DNA from: Vulcanimicrobiota bacterium
GTDB taxonomy: Bacteria > Vulcanimicrobiota > Vulcanimicrobiia > Vulcanimicrobiales > Vulcanimicrobiaceae
Direction of reading: 5' to 3'
DNA: 15,743 nt
Assembly: GCA_013043945.1 (NCBI GenBank)
Contig: JABEUW010000208.1
Span: forward strand, 1 to 15,743
Shown: positions 1 through 7,426 of the stretch, in pieces
Numbering within the stretch: the first letter of the stretch is position 1
Layout: each line of letters begins with the position of its first letter
Notes under the pieces: generated by a model
Database searches by the model: none
Told to the model about the DNA's origin: nothing
The model's input: the letters and a program-made list of their open reading frames with translations, nothing else
Made by a program: the position numbers and the translations under genes

Positions 1-87
1 ATTATTGCCTGGATCGCACGCGCCGCACTGACGGAATGGAAACTCCGCACCGGGAGCTGGTTACACGCGCCGCCGCTACGGGCCTAG
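1..87 (+). CDS. Possible C-terminal end of an unidentified plus-strand gene
   Basis: Frame 1 is open from the window edge to a TAG at 85-87, giving 28 residues beginning IIAWIARAALTEWK and ending in a hydrophobic/basic tail. I do not recognise the family from so short a piece. It would converge on the minus-strand DUF2442 gene and overlap its last 12 bases, which is a common tail-to-tail arrangement. Frame 3 is also open here (it runs well into the DUF2442 gene on the other strand), so the assignment is uncertain; sequence to the left would settle it. Confidence 0.3.
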   Translation: MIAWIARAALTEWKLRTGSWLHAPPLRA

Positions 88-504
88 CGTTCCGGCGTTC
101 TTCGGGCGCCCGCCTTTTTTCCCGTTCGCCCTCGCGGCGATGCGCTTCTTGGGCGATGTTTTCGATCCACCGAGCCGTGCGAAATCTCGTACGTTAAAAC
201 TATTGAGTACGGAAGAAACGAGTCCCGGGACGTAAATATCAACGTCGATCGACGGAACCGAGAACGAATCTCGATACGGGGAAATAGCAATTTCGCGAAG
301 ATCATCCTGCCGCGCGGTTGCGAGTTCGACGATGGCTGCCAGTGGAATTTCCAATCGCGTACCATTTCTAAACCAAAGCAAGAGTGTACGCGCTGGCGTT
401 GCAACCACCGCTTCGAGCGCGCTCGGCGATTCCATTCCTTCGGCGGCCTTCCGTCGCGCTACCGCTATGTCGGCGTCGCTGGGACTTAGGTGCTGGGAGT
501 CCAT
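76..504 (-). CDS. DUF2442 domain protein
   Basis: 142 aa. The central region (about residues 28-95) fits DUF2442, a small alpha/beta domain of unknown activity. The C-terminus carries the typical family tail with the LGGSKTSPKK motif followed by a basic, glycine-rich ARANGKKGGRPK stretch that could contact nucleic acid (inference). The start ATG is preceded by a good ribosome site, GAGGA, about 7 bases upstream. It overlaps the end of the DUF4160 gene by 19 bases, so the two are one transcription unit. DUF4160-DUF2442 pairs are common in bacteria and are often suspected to be toxin-antitoxin-like, which would fit the mazEF genes just upstream, but no activity can be read from the sequence. 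The family call is fairly secure and the function is unknown. Confidence 0.8.
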   Translation of the reverse strand: MDSQHLSPSDADIAVARRKAAEGMESPSALEAVVATPARTLLLWFRNGTRLEIPLAAIVELATARQDDLREIAISPYRDSFSVPSIDVDIYVPGLVSSVLNSFNVRDFARLGGSKTSPKKRIAARANGKKGGRPKNAGTLGP

Positions 505-736
505 GGCATTTTCCTCAATTCAGTTTCGATGCGTTCTCGCTCCTCATATAGAATCTCCGCCGCTCGCCGTATTTGAGCATCGGTCATACCGACTGCCGAG
601 AGCAATTCGATGCGATCGGTGTAAACGGCAAATCGCGCTTCCTGTCCATTCTTCCAAACGTGTACGTGCGGAGGAAGGTGGTCGCGAGTATTCACTTTTA
701 CGCTGAAACCCTCGCGTCGAAAATGGTCGGAGCCAC
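486..736 (-). pseudogene. DUF4160 protein, frameshifted near its start
   Basis: The body matches DUF4160: an N-terminal segment, the PPHVHVWKNG motif, then a helical tail. The natural start is the GTG at 736-734, giving V-A-P-T-I, exactly the family's usual opening. After ATT (724-722) the frame breaks: only four T's (723-720) precede the CGACGC, where five would give I-F-R-R-E-G and continue in the conserved frame. As written, the GTG frame stops after 12 codons. The conserved frame has no ATG, GTG or TTG between its upstream part inside mazF and the conserved motif. The 251-base length is 84 codons minus one base, agreeing with a single deletion. It could be a sequencing or assembly error, a real inactivation, or (less likely) a -1 slip on ATTTTC. 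It overlaps DUF2442 by 19 bases. Confidence 0.75.
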
Positions 737-743
737 GTTGTCT

Positions 744-772
744 ATTATAACCTATCGGCTTGGGATAATCAA
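744..772 (-). promoter_or_regulatory. Sigma-70-type promoter of DUF4160-DUF2442, leaderless start
   Basis: On the minus strand, TTGATT (772-767) and a perfect TATAAT (749-744) are 17 bases apart. Only seven bases (743-737) separate TATAAT from the GTG start of DUF4160, so transcription should begin at or within a base or two of the start codon. There is therefore no room for a ribosome site: a leaderless mRNA. This gives the DUF pair its own promoter inside the 68-base gap after mazF. Confidence 0.7.
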
Positions 773-804
773 TGTGGGAGAACGTGGAACGCGAAAAATG
801 ATTT

Positions 805-1134
805 CTATGAAACGATCTCCCGTACGATCTCCGCTGCGCTCTCAAGGATCTCGGCCGACACAACACCGACCTTCTTCGACCGTCGCGCCTGCCAATCGAG
901 CGACTTGAGCTGATGCATCATGACCGAGCCGGTCACACCGCATTCCTGCGGTAGCGCAATCTCGAAAGCATGCCCTTTGGGCTTGCTGCTCACCGGAGCA
1001 ACAAAAGCGAGCCCAAATACTCGATTGAAGGAAGTTGTCGAGAGGACGAGGGCCGGGCGACGTTTTATCTGCTCGTGACCAACTTGCGGGTCGAAATCGA
1101 GAACAACGATATCACCTCGATCCGGGACGATCAT
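805..1134 (-). CDS. mazF: MazF/PemK-family endoribonuclease toxin
   Basis: 109 aa, normal length for the family. Toxins of this family cleave single-stranded RNA, mostly mRNA, at short sequences and are held inactive by MazE. Visible family signatures are the N-terminal RGDIVVLDFDPQVGHEQ strand-loop, the RRPALVLS segment (about residues 25-32) with the arginine used in catalysis, the PVSS turn (47-50) where the family usually has a catalytic Thr/Ser, and the GSVMMHQLKSLDW segment (69-81). All key regions look intact, so it is probably active. Its ATG overlaps the mazE stop by four bases (ATGA), ensuring translational coupling after the antitoxin. The target sequence cannot be inferred. Confidence 0.93.
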   Translation of the reverse strand: MIVPDRGDIVVLDFDPQVGHEQIKRRPALVLSTTSFNRVFGLAFVAPVSSKPKGHAFEIALPQECGVTGSVMMHQLKSLDWQARRSKKVGVVSAEILESAAEIVREIVS

Positions 1135-1367
1135 GCGAATCGCTCCGCACCGCGAGCCGAACCGCTGGAAAGCTCAGCCTGTTGCTCGAGTACGGTCGAG
1201 AGGCGCTCCTCGAGCCGCGCACGCACCGGTCGTTCGATGGCGATTCCTGTTTCCAAACGACGAATCTGCACGCGGTCGCCTTCGCGAAACCCAAGGTCGC
1301 GTGCGAGAGCCGCCGGCAACCTGACGGTGAGGCTGTTCCCATAGCGCGCAATTTTTGTTTCGTTCAT
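1131..1367 (-). CDS. mazE: MazE-like antitoxin, AbrB/SpoVT swapped-hairpin DNA-binding protein
   Basis: 78 aa. Residues 1-45 form a SpoVT/AbrB-type domain (KIARYGNSLTVRLPAALARD, then LGFREGDRVQI), which dimerises and binds operator DNA. The remaining 30 residues are the flexible, polar tail that in MazE wraps around and neutralises MazF. It is the first gene of the pair and overlaps mazF by four bases. The ATG is only about five bases downstream of the predicted transcription start and has no Shine-Dalgarno sequence, so it is probably read from a near-leaderless mRNA. It most likely represses its own promoter through the palindromes at 1368-1400. Confidence 0.92.
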   Translation of the reverse strand: MNETKIARYGNSLTVRLPAALARDLGFREGDRVQIRRLETGIAIERPVRARLEERLSTVLEQQAELSSGSARGAERFA

Positions 1368-1400
1368 GTATACACAAAAGTATATACGCGCTGAGCGCGT
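1368..1400. promoter_or_regulatory. Two palindromes in the mazEF promoter, probable autoregulatory operators
   Basis: Palindrome 1 (1368-1387) has arms GTATAnAC and GTnTATAC with seven of ten pairs matching; it covers the -10 box and the predicted transcription start. Palindrome 2 (1386-1400) is a perfect ACGCGC-TGA-GCGCGT lying entirely in the spacer between -35 and -10. AbrB-type antitoxins typically bind such sites with their toxin. Binding by this MazE is inferred from position only. Confidence 0.6.
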
Positions 1401-1407
1401 GGGGCAA
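1379..1407 (-). promoter_or_regulatory. Promoter of mazEF
   Basis: Minus strand TTGCCC (1407-1402), a 17-base spacer, then TATACT (1384-1379). The mazE ATG begins 12 bases after the -10 box, leaving a 5' leader of about five bases. Confidence 0.65.
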
Positions 1408-1436
1408 TCTCTTGCGGGATCTTTGTGCGGAGGCGT

Positions 1437-1865
1437 CTACGGCAGCGCTGAGAGCGGCTCGACCGAGAGCCGGCCGTAACCGGCGAACCAGGCAATGACG
1501 GCGGTGCCGAGATGCAAAAGCACGTCCCATCCGTAGATCGGTGCGATGCCGAAGAGCGTGTTGGTGATCGGAATCGCTCCGAGGATACCGACGAGCAGAT
1601 AGAACCAGAAGAGTTTCCGGAAATAGCCGGTCGCGCTCGCGAAGCTTCTCGCGGCGATGAGGCCAAAGATCCCGACGAGCACGTGGATCGCGTCGTGCGC
1701 GAGATTGACCGGGAAGAGCCCGAAGAGCAAGCGATAATGCGGATCGAGCGTGACGACGACCGGTGCATCGAAGGGCGCGAGCGGCGCCAGCGCGGGCACG
1801 AACGCGAGCCCGCCCACGACGAGGAAGAGAATCCCAAACAAAAGCGAGAGGCGCGGTGCGGTCAT
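1437..1865 (-). CDS. DUF4383 family small membrane protein
   Basis: 142 aa with about four hydrophobic membrane segments (roughly residues 5-30, 55-72, 85-108 and 112-130). The LFGLFPVNLAHDAIHVLVGIFGL segment at about 47-69 (shown here for its His pair and Asn) is characteristic of DUF4383, a family of integral membrane proteins of unknown role. The start overlaps the phosphatase gene upstream by four bases (ATGA), so it is translated by coupling and is the last gene of the long minus-strand unit. No terminator hairpin with a T run is visible in the 69 bases before mazE. Confidence 0.8.
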   Translation of the reverse strand: MTAPRLSLLFGILFLVVGGLAFVPALAPLAPFDAPVVVTLDPHYRLLFGLFPVNLAHDAIHVLVGIFGLIAARSFASATGYFRKLFWFYLLVGILGAIPITNTLFGIAPIYGWDVLLHLGTAVIAWFAGYGRLSVEPLSALP

Positions 1866-2584
1866 GCGCCCGCCTTGCGCAGCAACGCCCCCAACTCCTG
1901 GTGTAAGCGGCCATTATCGGCGAGGATGCTGCGCCCATCGAGGCGGTGCGCGCCGCCATCGACCCGGCTCACGCTCCCTCCCGCCTCGGTTACCAAGAGC
2001 GCACCGGCGGCGACATCCCACGGAGCGAGCCCGAACTCCCAGAAGCCGTCGAAGCGCCCCATCGCGGTGTAGGCGAGATCGAGCGCGGCCGAGCCGTCGC
2101 GCCGCACCGCCTGCGCGCTCTCCGAAGCGGCGGCGAAGCAACGCGCGTTCGTAGAGTAATCTGCCGGATGGAAACCGGTGCAGAGCAGCGCATCGCCGAT
2201 CCGTCCGATCGGCGAGACGGAGATCGCCGCGCCGTTCCGCAGCGCTCCCGCACCGCGCACCGCCAGAAACGTTTCGCCCATCGCCGGTGCGTGCACGACG
2301 CCGACTTCGACGACTCCGGCGCGCTCGTAAGCGATCGAAACGCAATAAAACGGATATCCATGCGCGTAATTCGTCGTGCCGTCAAGGGGATCGATCACCC
2401 AGCGTTCCTCGCTCTCCCCGCTGCGAGCGCCCGATTCCTCGGCGAGAATCGCTGCCCGCGGCGTTGCCGCGAGCAAACGCGCGATAATGAGCGCTTCGCT
2501 CGCGCGGTCCGCATCGGTAACGATATCGGCGCGGCGCGCTTTCTCGGCGATCTCACGCGGCAGATCCGCACGTGCTAAAAGCAA
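1862..2584 (-). CDS. Inositol monophosphatase family enzyme (Mg-dependent sugar/inositol phosphatase)
   Basis: 240 aa from the TTG at 2584. The family fold hydrolyses phosphate esters (inositol-1-phosphate, histidinol phosphate, FBP or PAP depending on subgroup) with two or three Mg ions. Motifs are intact: EES at 49-51, the metal site WVIDPLDGTTNYAHG (Asp65, Asp68), and PWDVAAGALLVTEAGG (Asp190). The substrate cannot be assigned. The start is a problem: the same frame continues upstream with residues expected for the first family helix (AELARFAEHVAREAGELL), yet it contains no ATG, GTG or TTG back to a stop at 2693. Either the TTG is used and the helix is trimmed, or a rare ATT at 2653, overlapping the upstream gene's TAA, is used. 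It directly follows the 1368-aa gene and overlaps DUF4383 by four bases. Confidence 0.9.
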   Translation of the reverse strand: MLLARADLPREIAEKARRADIVTDADRASEALIIARLLAATPRAAILAEESGARSGESEERWVIDPLDGTTNYAHGYPFYCVSIAYERAGVVEVGVVHAPAMGETFLAVRGAGALRNGAAISVSPIGRIGDALLCTGFHPADYSTNARCFAAASESAQAVRRDGSAALDLAYTAMGRFDGFWEFGLAPWDVAAGALLVTEAGGSVSRVDGGAHRLDGRSILADNGRLHQELGALLRKAGA

Positions 2585-2648
2585 CTCGCCCGCCTCGCGA
2601 GCGACGTGCTCGGCGAAACGGGCGAGTTCGGCGATGGAAGCGATCGGA

Positions 2649-5600
2649 TTAATTCGCGACCAGCGTGTAGGTGATAACCGAACTCTGTGCGCTTAAGGAT
2701 TCTGCCCCAAGTGCCAGTTCGAAGTTTTGCAGTATATCGTATGGCGAACTGCGCGAGGTAATGCTCGTGCCGTTCGCGACCGGTAGCGAACTCGTAGTCG
2801 GGATGACGGTGAACGCCGGGAGGCCGAAGGTGATGCCCGCTCCCTGCGACGATCGCGTCGAATCCGTCTGCATTAAGAGCTCGTTGCTTGGGGTACCGGT
2901 ACTGTTGGCGGGATTATTACTCGCTTGAACCGAGAGATTCCACGTCACCGCAGTCGAGGATTGGATGATAACGCTCGCCCGGACGATATCGCCGAATATG
3001 GTCGACGTATTGTTGCTGTAGTTGCCGAGCGTGACGGTGGAACCGGAGAACGAACAGAGCGCGCAGCTCACGTTCGGCGTCGAGCCACCGGGCCCGGGGT
3101 TGGTAGGATCGACGACCACCGAGAGGCCGACCGAGAGCTGAACCTGCACTTCATCGTCGGCGATCCAATTTGCACCCCCAACGGTACCCGATGCGAGCGT
3201 ACAGCTGCCGGCCGTATTATTAATGCAGTAGGTCTGGAATCGGTAGGAATCGCTGGTCGATTGCGGCCCTATTGCTGTAAACGAGACCTTCATCGTGTCG
3301 CCGGGTTTGAGAGCGCACGATCCACCGCCGATATCGATCTCGCCATCGGCGCCGGCGGAGGTCGCCGACATCGCAGCGAGTGCGTTGGTGACCGTGCATC
3401 CGTCAACGTTCCCCGAGAGCGTCGGAACCGCTCCGGTGACGTGCCAGAAGTTGCCGCTGCTATCGGTTGCGTTGACGCCGTTCACATCGGTTCCCGGAAT
3501 CCGGATGCGGAATGAGGTGATGTTACTCCCGACCCCCGAGTTGTTGCTCACCGTGTAGGTGTAGGCGTTGCCGTAGGTCGTGCTGGAATTTCCGCCGATC
3601 GTCGGTTCCGTATTCGTAGCAACCGCGGTCGCCGTTGGGTAACCGCCCGCCCCGGTGAAGCCGACGCCCGCCGAGATGCTGTTGACGAGGAGTTGGAAGG
3701 TCTTGCCGGCGGACCAGCCATTGCCATCGGCGCCATGGGCATAGATGGTGAATGGAACGTTGCCGGTCGTGTTGAGATTCTGGAGCGTGAACTTCATTGT
3801 TAGGGATTGCCCCGGCCCCAACGCATTCGTAATGCCGCCGGCGTTACATTGCGGCTGCGGTCGCGTATCGGGACCCGTGAGTGTCGAGCCAACCGGCGGC
3901 GGAACCGCGTAGGATTGGTTCACATTGTTACAGGCGCTGAAGATCCAATAGACTTGCGAACCGTTCGCCTGGCTCCCGATATAGCTCCAGCCCGCCGGAG
4001 AGACGACGCTGGGATTCCCCGAGGTCGAGAGACTATTTGAGGCCGCCACGACGACGGTGTCGACATAGTCGGGATTGGCATCTGCGCCGAGTGCGGTGTT
4101 TTGAAAGATGACGTTCTCGGATGAGCTCGATCCCGTTCCAACCGTAGCTGGCGAGAAATACGCCGACATCAACGCGGAGTTGAGGCTAAACTGGGCGTAT
4201 GCGAGGCTATCGACCGATGCATTCGCCAAGCCGTTGAGAATGGGGACGGTGGTCGTTCCCGTCGGCGTGATGACGAAAAATGAACCGCCTGCCGAGAGCA
4301 GCGCCCAATCCGAATATGGATTTCCGCCCGGCCCCGGGTTGACATCGAGGTAAAAGGTCTGCGTCGTACCCGGTAAGATACCGCCGTAACCGTAACCGAT
4401 ACCGTAGTAACTCTCATCGGTAAAACAAACGTAGGACGACGGGACGGTCTGGACGGCGTTAGCACAACCAGTATCGGGAAGCCAATAGTCTACGTTGAAG
4501 TTTGGGTCAACCTGATAGATTTCCAGGTTATTGGTTCCTTGCCAATAGCCACCGCCGAGTGCGAGCTCGTAGATGGTCGATGGAGAGTTATTCTTGATCG
4601 TAAAGCCGATGATATCGAAACGATTGGTGTTCACGGAGTACGGAGAATTTCGTTCGTACTGCGCATTCGTGGTATGCGGGTCGAAGAAATGTGCCTCTAC
4701 GTCCTGTGGAGCACCGGAAGTGTAACTTGGACTATAGACACCGGCGAGAGCGACGCTCGCCGTTGCTCCAGAGCTGCCGATCGAAATATACGCTGGAGCG
4801 TATGCCGTAAATGCGCTCGTGCTCGACCAGGCGAGGCCGTGCGTCGGCAGCACCGAGGTCAGCATTTGGCAGGTCCCGTTCGTCGAACAGACGCTGCCCG
4901 CTTGGTCGGTCACCACGACGTTCGAAAGTGTGATCGACGCGTTGGGCGCGAACTGCTCGCCGGGGCTCGTCGGGTCGATCTCGATCGCGCACTCGTCCCG
5001 TGGAGCGCCAGCGCCACCAGTATTTGCGCAGAGATCATTCACCTTCCAAGCGTTGCCGTTGGAATCGTTCACCGTCGCGCTACAGCCCGCCTCGCACTGA
5101 GCGAGCGTGTGGCCGGAGAGGAGTATCGTTTCGCCGTAGCCTCTGGTTTTACTGACGTTCGTACCGAAGTCGACCCCGGTCGAGAAGGCGATCTTCGCAA
5201 ACGAATCGCTATTATCGACCCCCCCGAATTCAACCGGGCTGCTATTCGTAAAGGTGAGATTGGTCGTGGCACTACCGCCCGCATTCGGTATCGTCAGCGT
5301 AATGCCGCCGCCGGTATAGGTCGTCGAAACATAATAGCCCAATATTTGGAAAACTTGCGAGGCATAGACCGACTTCGAAACGGTGTCGTAGAGTTGTGCC
5401 GTAAAGCTTCGTGGAACGTAGCTGCCTGGGGCGAGCGCCGCAGTCGCCCCGCCTGTCTGCGGGTTCCTCAACGAACCAGTCTGGAACTGGAACGTATGCG
5501 AGAGATTTCCCCCACCCGTGGCATTCGCATTCCACAACGTCTGACCGCTCGGATCGGTGATCGTCCACGTGTACGTGGATGAGGGAGCGAGAAGCACGCT

Positions 5601-6755
5601 CTCCGTTAATCCCGATGTCGATTGGTCGGTTGGGCCATCCCACGCGAAGGCCGTTGCGGCGGTCGGGACGGGAAGCGGGCGAGGTGAAGGATTCGCGTTG
5701 GCTCCATCGGGCGTCAGCAACATTGTTTGGCCGCTCGAACCGGTCACCGAGATCTGAACTTGGGCGAGCCGCTCGTTTTGCGTCTTATCGAACAGAACGA
5801 CCGAATAGGTACCGGCCGCCTGCGTCCCGCTGATACTCCATGTCGCCGAGAGGTTACCGCCCGGAGCCTGCGCGCCGACGGAGAGGTTTGGCTGACAGAG
5901 CCCATTCGTCGCATACGACGACTGAATGGGCGCAGAGAAGACGCAGACGGGATTCACCGACGTCGATTCGATATAGACAACGTAGTAATCCGATGGCGTC
6001 AGATTCGTTGCATACACGTAGGCGGCGGTGCTCGAACCCGCGGCGAACTGGTAGATCTCTTGGGTGTGAAACGGGTCTTGATAGACCTTTAGATCGTAAC
6101 TCGCATTCACATTAATATAAACGACGGCGGCCCACTTCCCCTGGGTGACATCGTAAACGGCGAACACATAGACGCCCGCGACCGTGGTTGTCAGCGTGTG
6201 ACTCCCACCCTGCGGGGCACGGTAGTTCCCTCCGACCGCGGTGGCCGCCGTGCCGTCGGCGACGTTCGGCGCAATATAATAATCGTGGAAGGTGTCGCCG
6301 CCGGAGAGCCCGCCCGAGCGCCAGCGCACGGTACAGCCAACGGCAAAATTATCTCCGGTACTGTTCCCGCAGTTTGCGTTGCCGCTCTCGGTAACGACGA
6401 TCGAGGCACCGGTCGCGGCCTGAATCTGTCGCCTACCCGGCGCGGCGGTATTGGCCATCGTTCGGGCCGGAAGCGGCGGGAGCATGCTCAGAGGCACGAG
6501 CGCCCCAGGGAGCGTCGACGGCCCACCCCCAAACGCAGGCGGGAGAGGAGTCAGGGTCGGGCGCGGAATCGGCGGATGAAATGGCGGCATCGGCGGCAGC
6601 AGTGGTGGTGGCGTATGCAAGATCGGGACGCCGATTGGCGTTACCGTCGGGTGAGGGACGATTCGCGCCGGAACTCCGCGCCCAAACGCCGTGGCGACGG
6701 CGGCGGCGGCGACGATCGCTGCGACGGCTAATGATTGCAGGCGGCGTACGTTCAT
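2649..6755 (-). CDS. Very large secreted beta-rich protein, probable pilus-tip adhesin
   Basis: 1368 aa. A signal peptide spans about residues 1-25; residues 30-97 are a proline-rich linker (repeated TPxxPPL, PPMPPFHPPIPRP). The rest is rich in Ser, Thr, Gly and Asn, with the alternating pattern of stacked Ig-like/beta-sandwich domains. Cysteines come in close pairs (129/141, later CEAGC and CALC), suggesting disulfides formed outside the cytoplasm. The last ~170 residues resemble the small subunits, with a TFG motif and an ending I-T-Y-T-L-V-A-N that repeats the C-terminal strand of the neighbouring pilins. Large receptor-binding part first and pilin-like domain last is the layout of two-domain tip adhesins in chaperone-usher pili; the role is inferred. 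The ATG shares one base with the preceding gene's TGA. Confidence 0.88.
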   Translation of the reverse strand: MNVRRLQSLAVAAIVAAAAVATAFGRGVPARIVPHPTVTPIGVPILHTPPPLLPPMPPFHPPIPRPTLTPLPPAFGGGPSTLPGALVPLSMLPPLPARTMANTAAPGRRQIQAATGASIVVTESGNANCGNSTGDNFAVGCTVRWRSGGLSGGDTFHDYYIAPNVADGTAATAVGGNYRAPQGGSHTLTTTVAGVYVFAVYDVTQGKWAAVVYINVNASYDLKVYQDPFHTQEIYQFAAGSSTAAYVYATNLTPSDYYVVYIESTSVNPVCVFSAPIQSSYATNGLCQPNLSVGAQAPGGNLSATWSISGTQAAGTYSVVLFDKTQNERLAQVQISVTGSSGQTMLLTPDGANANPSPRPLPVPTAATAFAWDGPTDQSTSGLTESVLLAPSSTYTWTITDPSGQTLWNANATGGGNLSHTFQFQTGSLRNPQTGGATAALAPGSYVPRSFTAQLYDTVSKSVYASQVFQILGYYVSTTYTGGGITLTIPNAGGSATTNLTFTNSSPVEFGGVDNSDSFAKIAFSTGVDFGTNVSKTRGYGETILLSGHTLAQCEAGCSATVNDSNGNAWKVNDLCANTGGAGAPRDECAIEIDPTSPGEQFAPNASITLSNVVVTDQAGSVCSTNGTCQMLTSVLPTHGLAWSSTSAFTAYAPAYISIGSSGATASVALAGVYSPSYTSGAPQDVEAHFFDPHTTNAQYERNSPYSVNTNRFDIIGFTIKNNSPSTIYELALGGGYWQGTNNLEIYQVDPNFNVDYWLPDTGCANAVQTVPSSYVCFTDESYYGIGYGYGGILPGTTQTFYLDVNPGPGGNPYSDWALLSAGGSFFVITPTGTTTVPILNGLANASVDSLAYAQFSLNSALMSAYFSPATVGTGSSSSENVIFQNTALGADANPDYVDTVVVAASNSLSTSGNPSVVSPAGWSYIGSQANGSQVYWIFSACNNVNQSYAVPPPVGSTLTGPDTRPQPQCNAGGITNALGPGQSLTMKFTLQNLNTTGNVPFTIYAHGADGNGWSAGKTFQLLVNSISAGVGFTGAGGYPTATAVATNTEPTIGGNSSTTYGNAYTYTVSNNSGVGSNITSFRIRIPGTDVNGVNATDSSGNFWHVTGAVPTLSGNVDGCTVTNALAAMSATSAGADGEIDIGGGSCALKPGDTMKVSFTAIGPQSTSDSYRFQTYCINNTAGSCTLASGTVGGANWIADDEVQVQLSVGLSVVVDPTNPGPGGSTPNVSCALCSFSGSTVTLGNYSNNTSTIFGDIVRASVIIQSSTAVTWNLSVQASNNPANSTGTPSNELLMQTDSTRSSQGAGITFGLPAFTVIPTTSSLPVANGTSITSRSSPYDILQNFELALGAESLSAQSSVITYTLVAN

Positions 6756-7426
6756 CAGTAATACAGCGTATAGACCGCGTTGGTGCTATACGTCCCCCCG
6801 GAGACACCGATCGGAATAGTCAGCGTTAGATCGACGCAATAGGTTTTTTTGAGGCCATTCGTGGCCACCTCATACCAAACGCCCCCATCATCGGCATAGA
6901 CATAAAATGGCGTTGCCGTCGCCTGCGGCGTCGTAATATAGGTATTGTTCGCTAACGATTTTCCTGGAAACGTACCGCTGAAATCTTGATAGAGTCCATC
7001 TTTCAGATACCAGGTCGCCATCGTCGAATCGACCGTCACGGTATAGGCGCAGGGCACCACGACCGTTGTTCCGGCGGTAGCACTGATCGAAACCGAATTA
7101 AGGTTGCTATAGAGCAACGTCCCGAGTGGATTCGGTTGTATGGAGGCCTCGACGCGAACCGCTTTTTGCGTTTGGGCAACGAGATTATTGAGCGAGAGCG
7201 CTCCGGCGCGAAGCGCACGTTTCGTATCGATGGAGAACGCCGCCCGAATGTGCGACTCAGTCGTCGCCGTCGGCGCGAATGCCGCCATCCGCGGCGCCGG
7301 GGTCACGTTGACGATAATCGTCACGGCGATTTGGTCGCGCTGCTGGATAAACATCGCGAGCGCGACCGCAACCGTAGCGAGCGCGAGAAAGCCCGCAAAG
7401 AGCGCGGCGCGACTCGCCCGCTTCAT
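6755..7426 (-). CDS. Secreted pilin-like minor subunit (223 aa)
   Basis: An N-terminal hydrophobic segment (about residues 8-27) following Lys/Arg acts as a signal peptide or uncleaved anchor. The next residues, IAVTIIVNVTP, resemble the first strand of the other two small subunits. One cysteine pair (VPCAYTV and TYCVDL) could form a disulfide. The C-terminus has the subunit signature: a Gly-Gly about 13-14 residues from the end, then A-V-Y-T-L-Y-Y. It overlaps the upstream subunit by four bases (ATGA) and the adhesin by one, so it is translationally coupled to both. No named family can be assigned by eye; the pilin role rests on the shared C-terminal motif and on the chaperone nearby. Confidence 0.85.
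   Translation of the reverse strand: MKRASRAALFAGFLALATVAVALAMFIQQRDQIAVTIIVNVTPAPRMAAFAPTATTESHIRAAFSIDTKRALRAGALSLNNLVAQTQKAVRVEASIQPNPLGTLLYSNLNSVSISATAGTTVVVPCAYTVTVDSTMATWYLKDGLYQDFSGTFPGKSLANNTYITTPQATATPFYVYADDGGVWYEVATNGLKKTYCVDLTLTIPIGVSGGTYSTNAVYTLYY

Noticed and set aside
1174..1959. 261-aa minus-strand open frame across mazE and DUF4383
   Set aside because: It overlaps two recognisable genes out of frame and is Arg/Ala-rich without a domain.
4539..5582. 347-aa plus-strand open frame
   Set aside because: It is antisense to the 1368-aa adhesin, Arg-rich and without a domain; the minus strand has the continuous signal-peptide protein.
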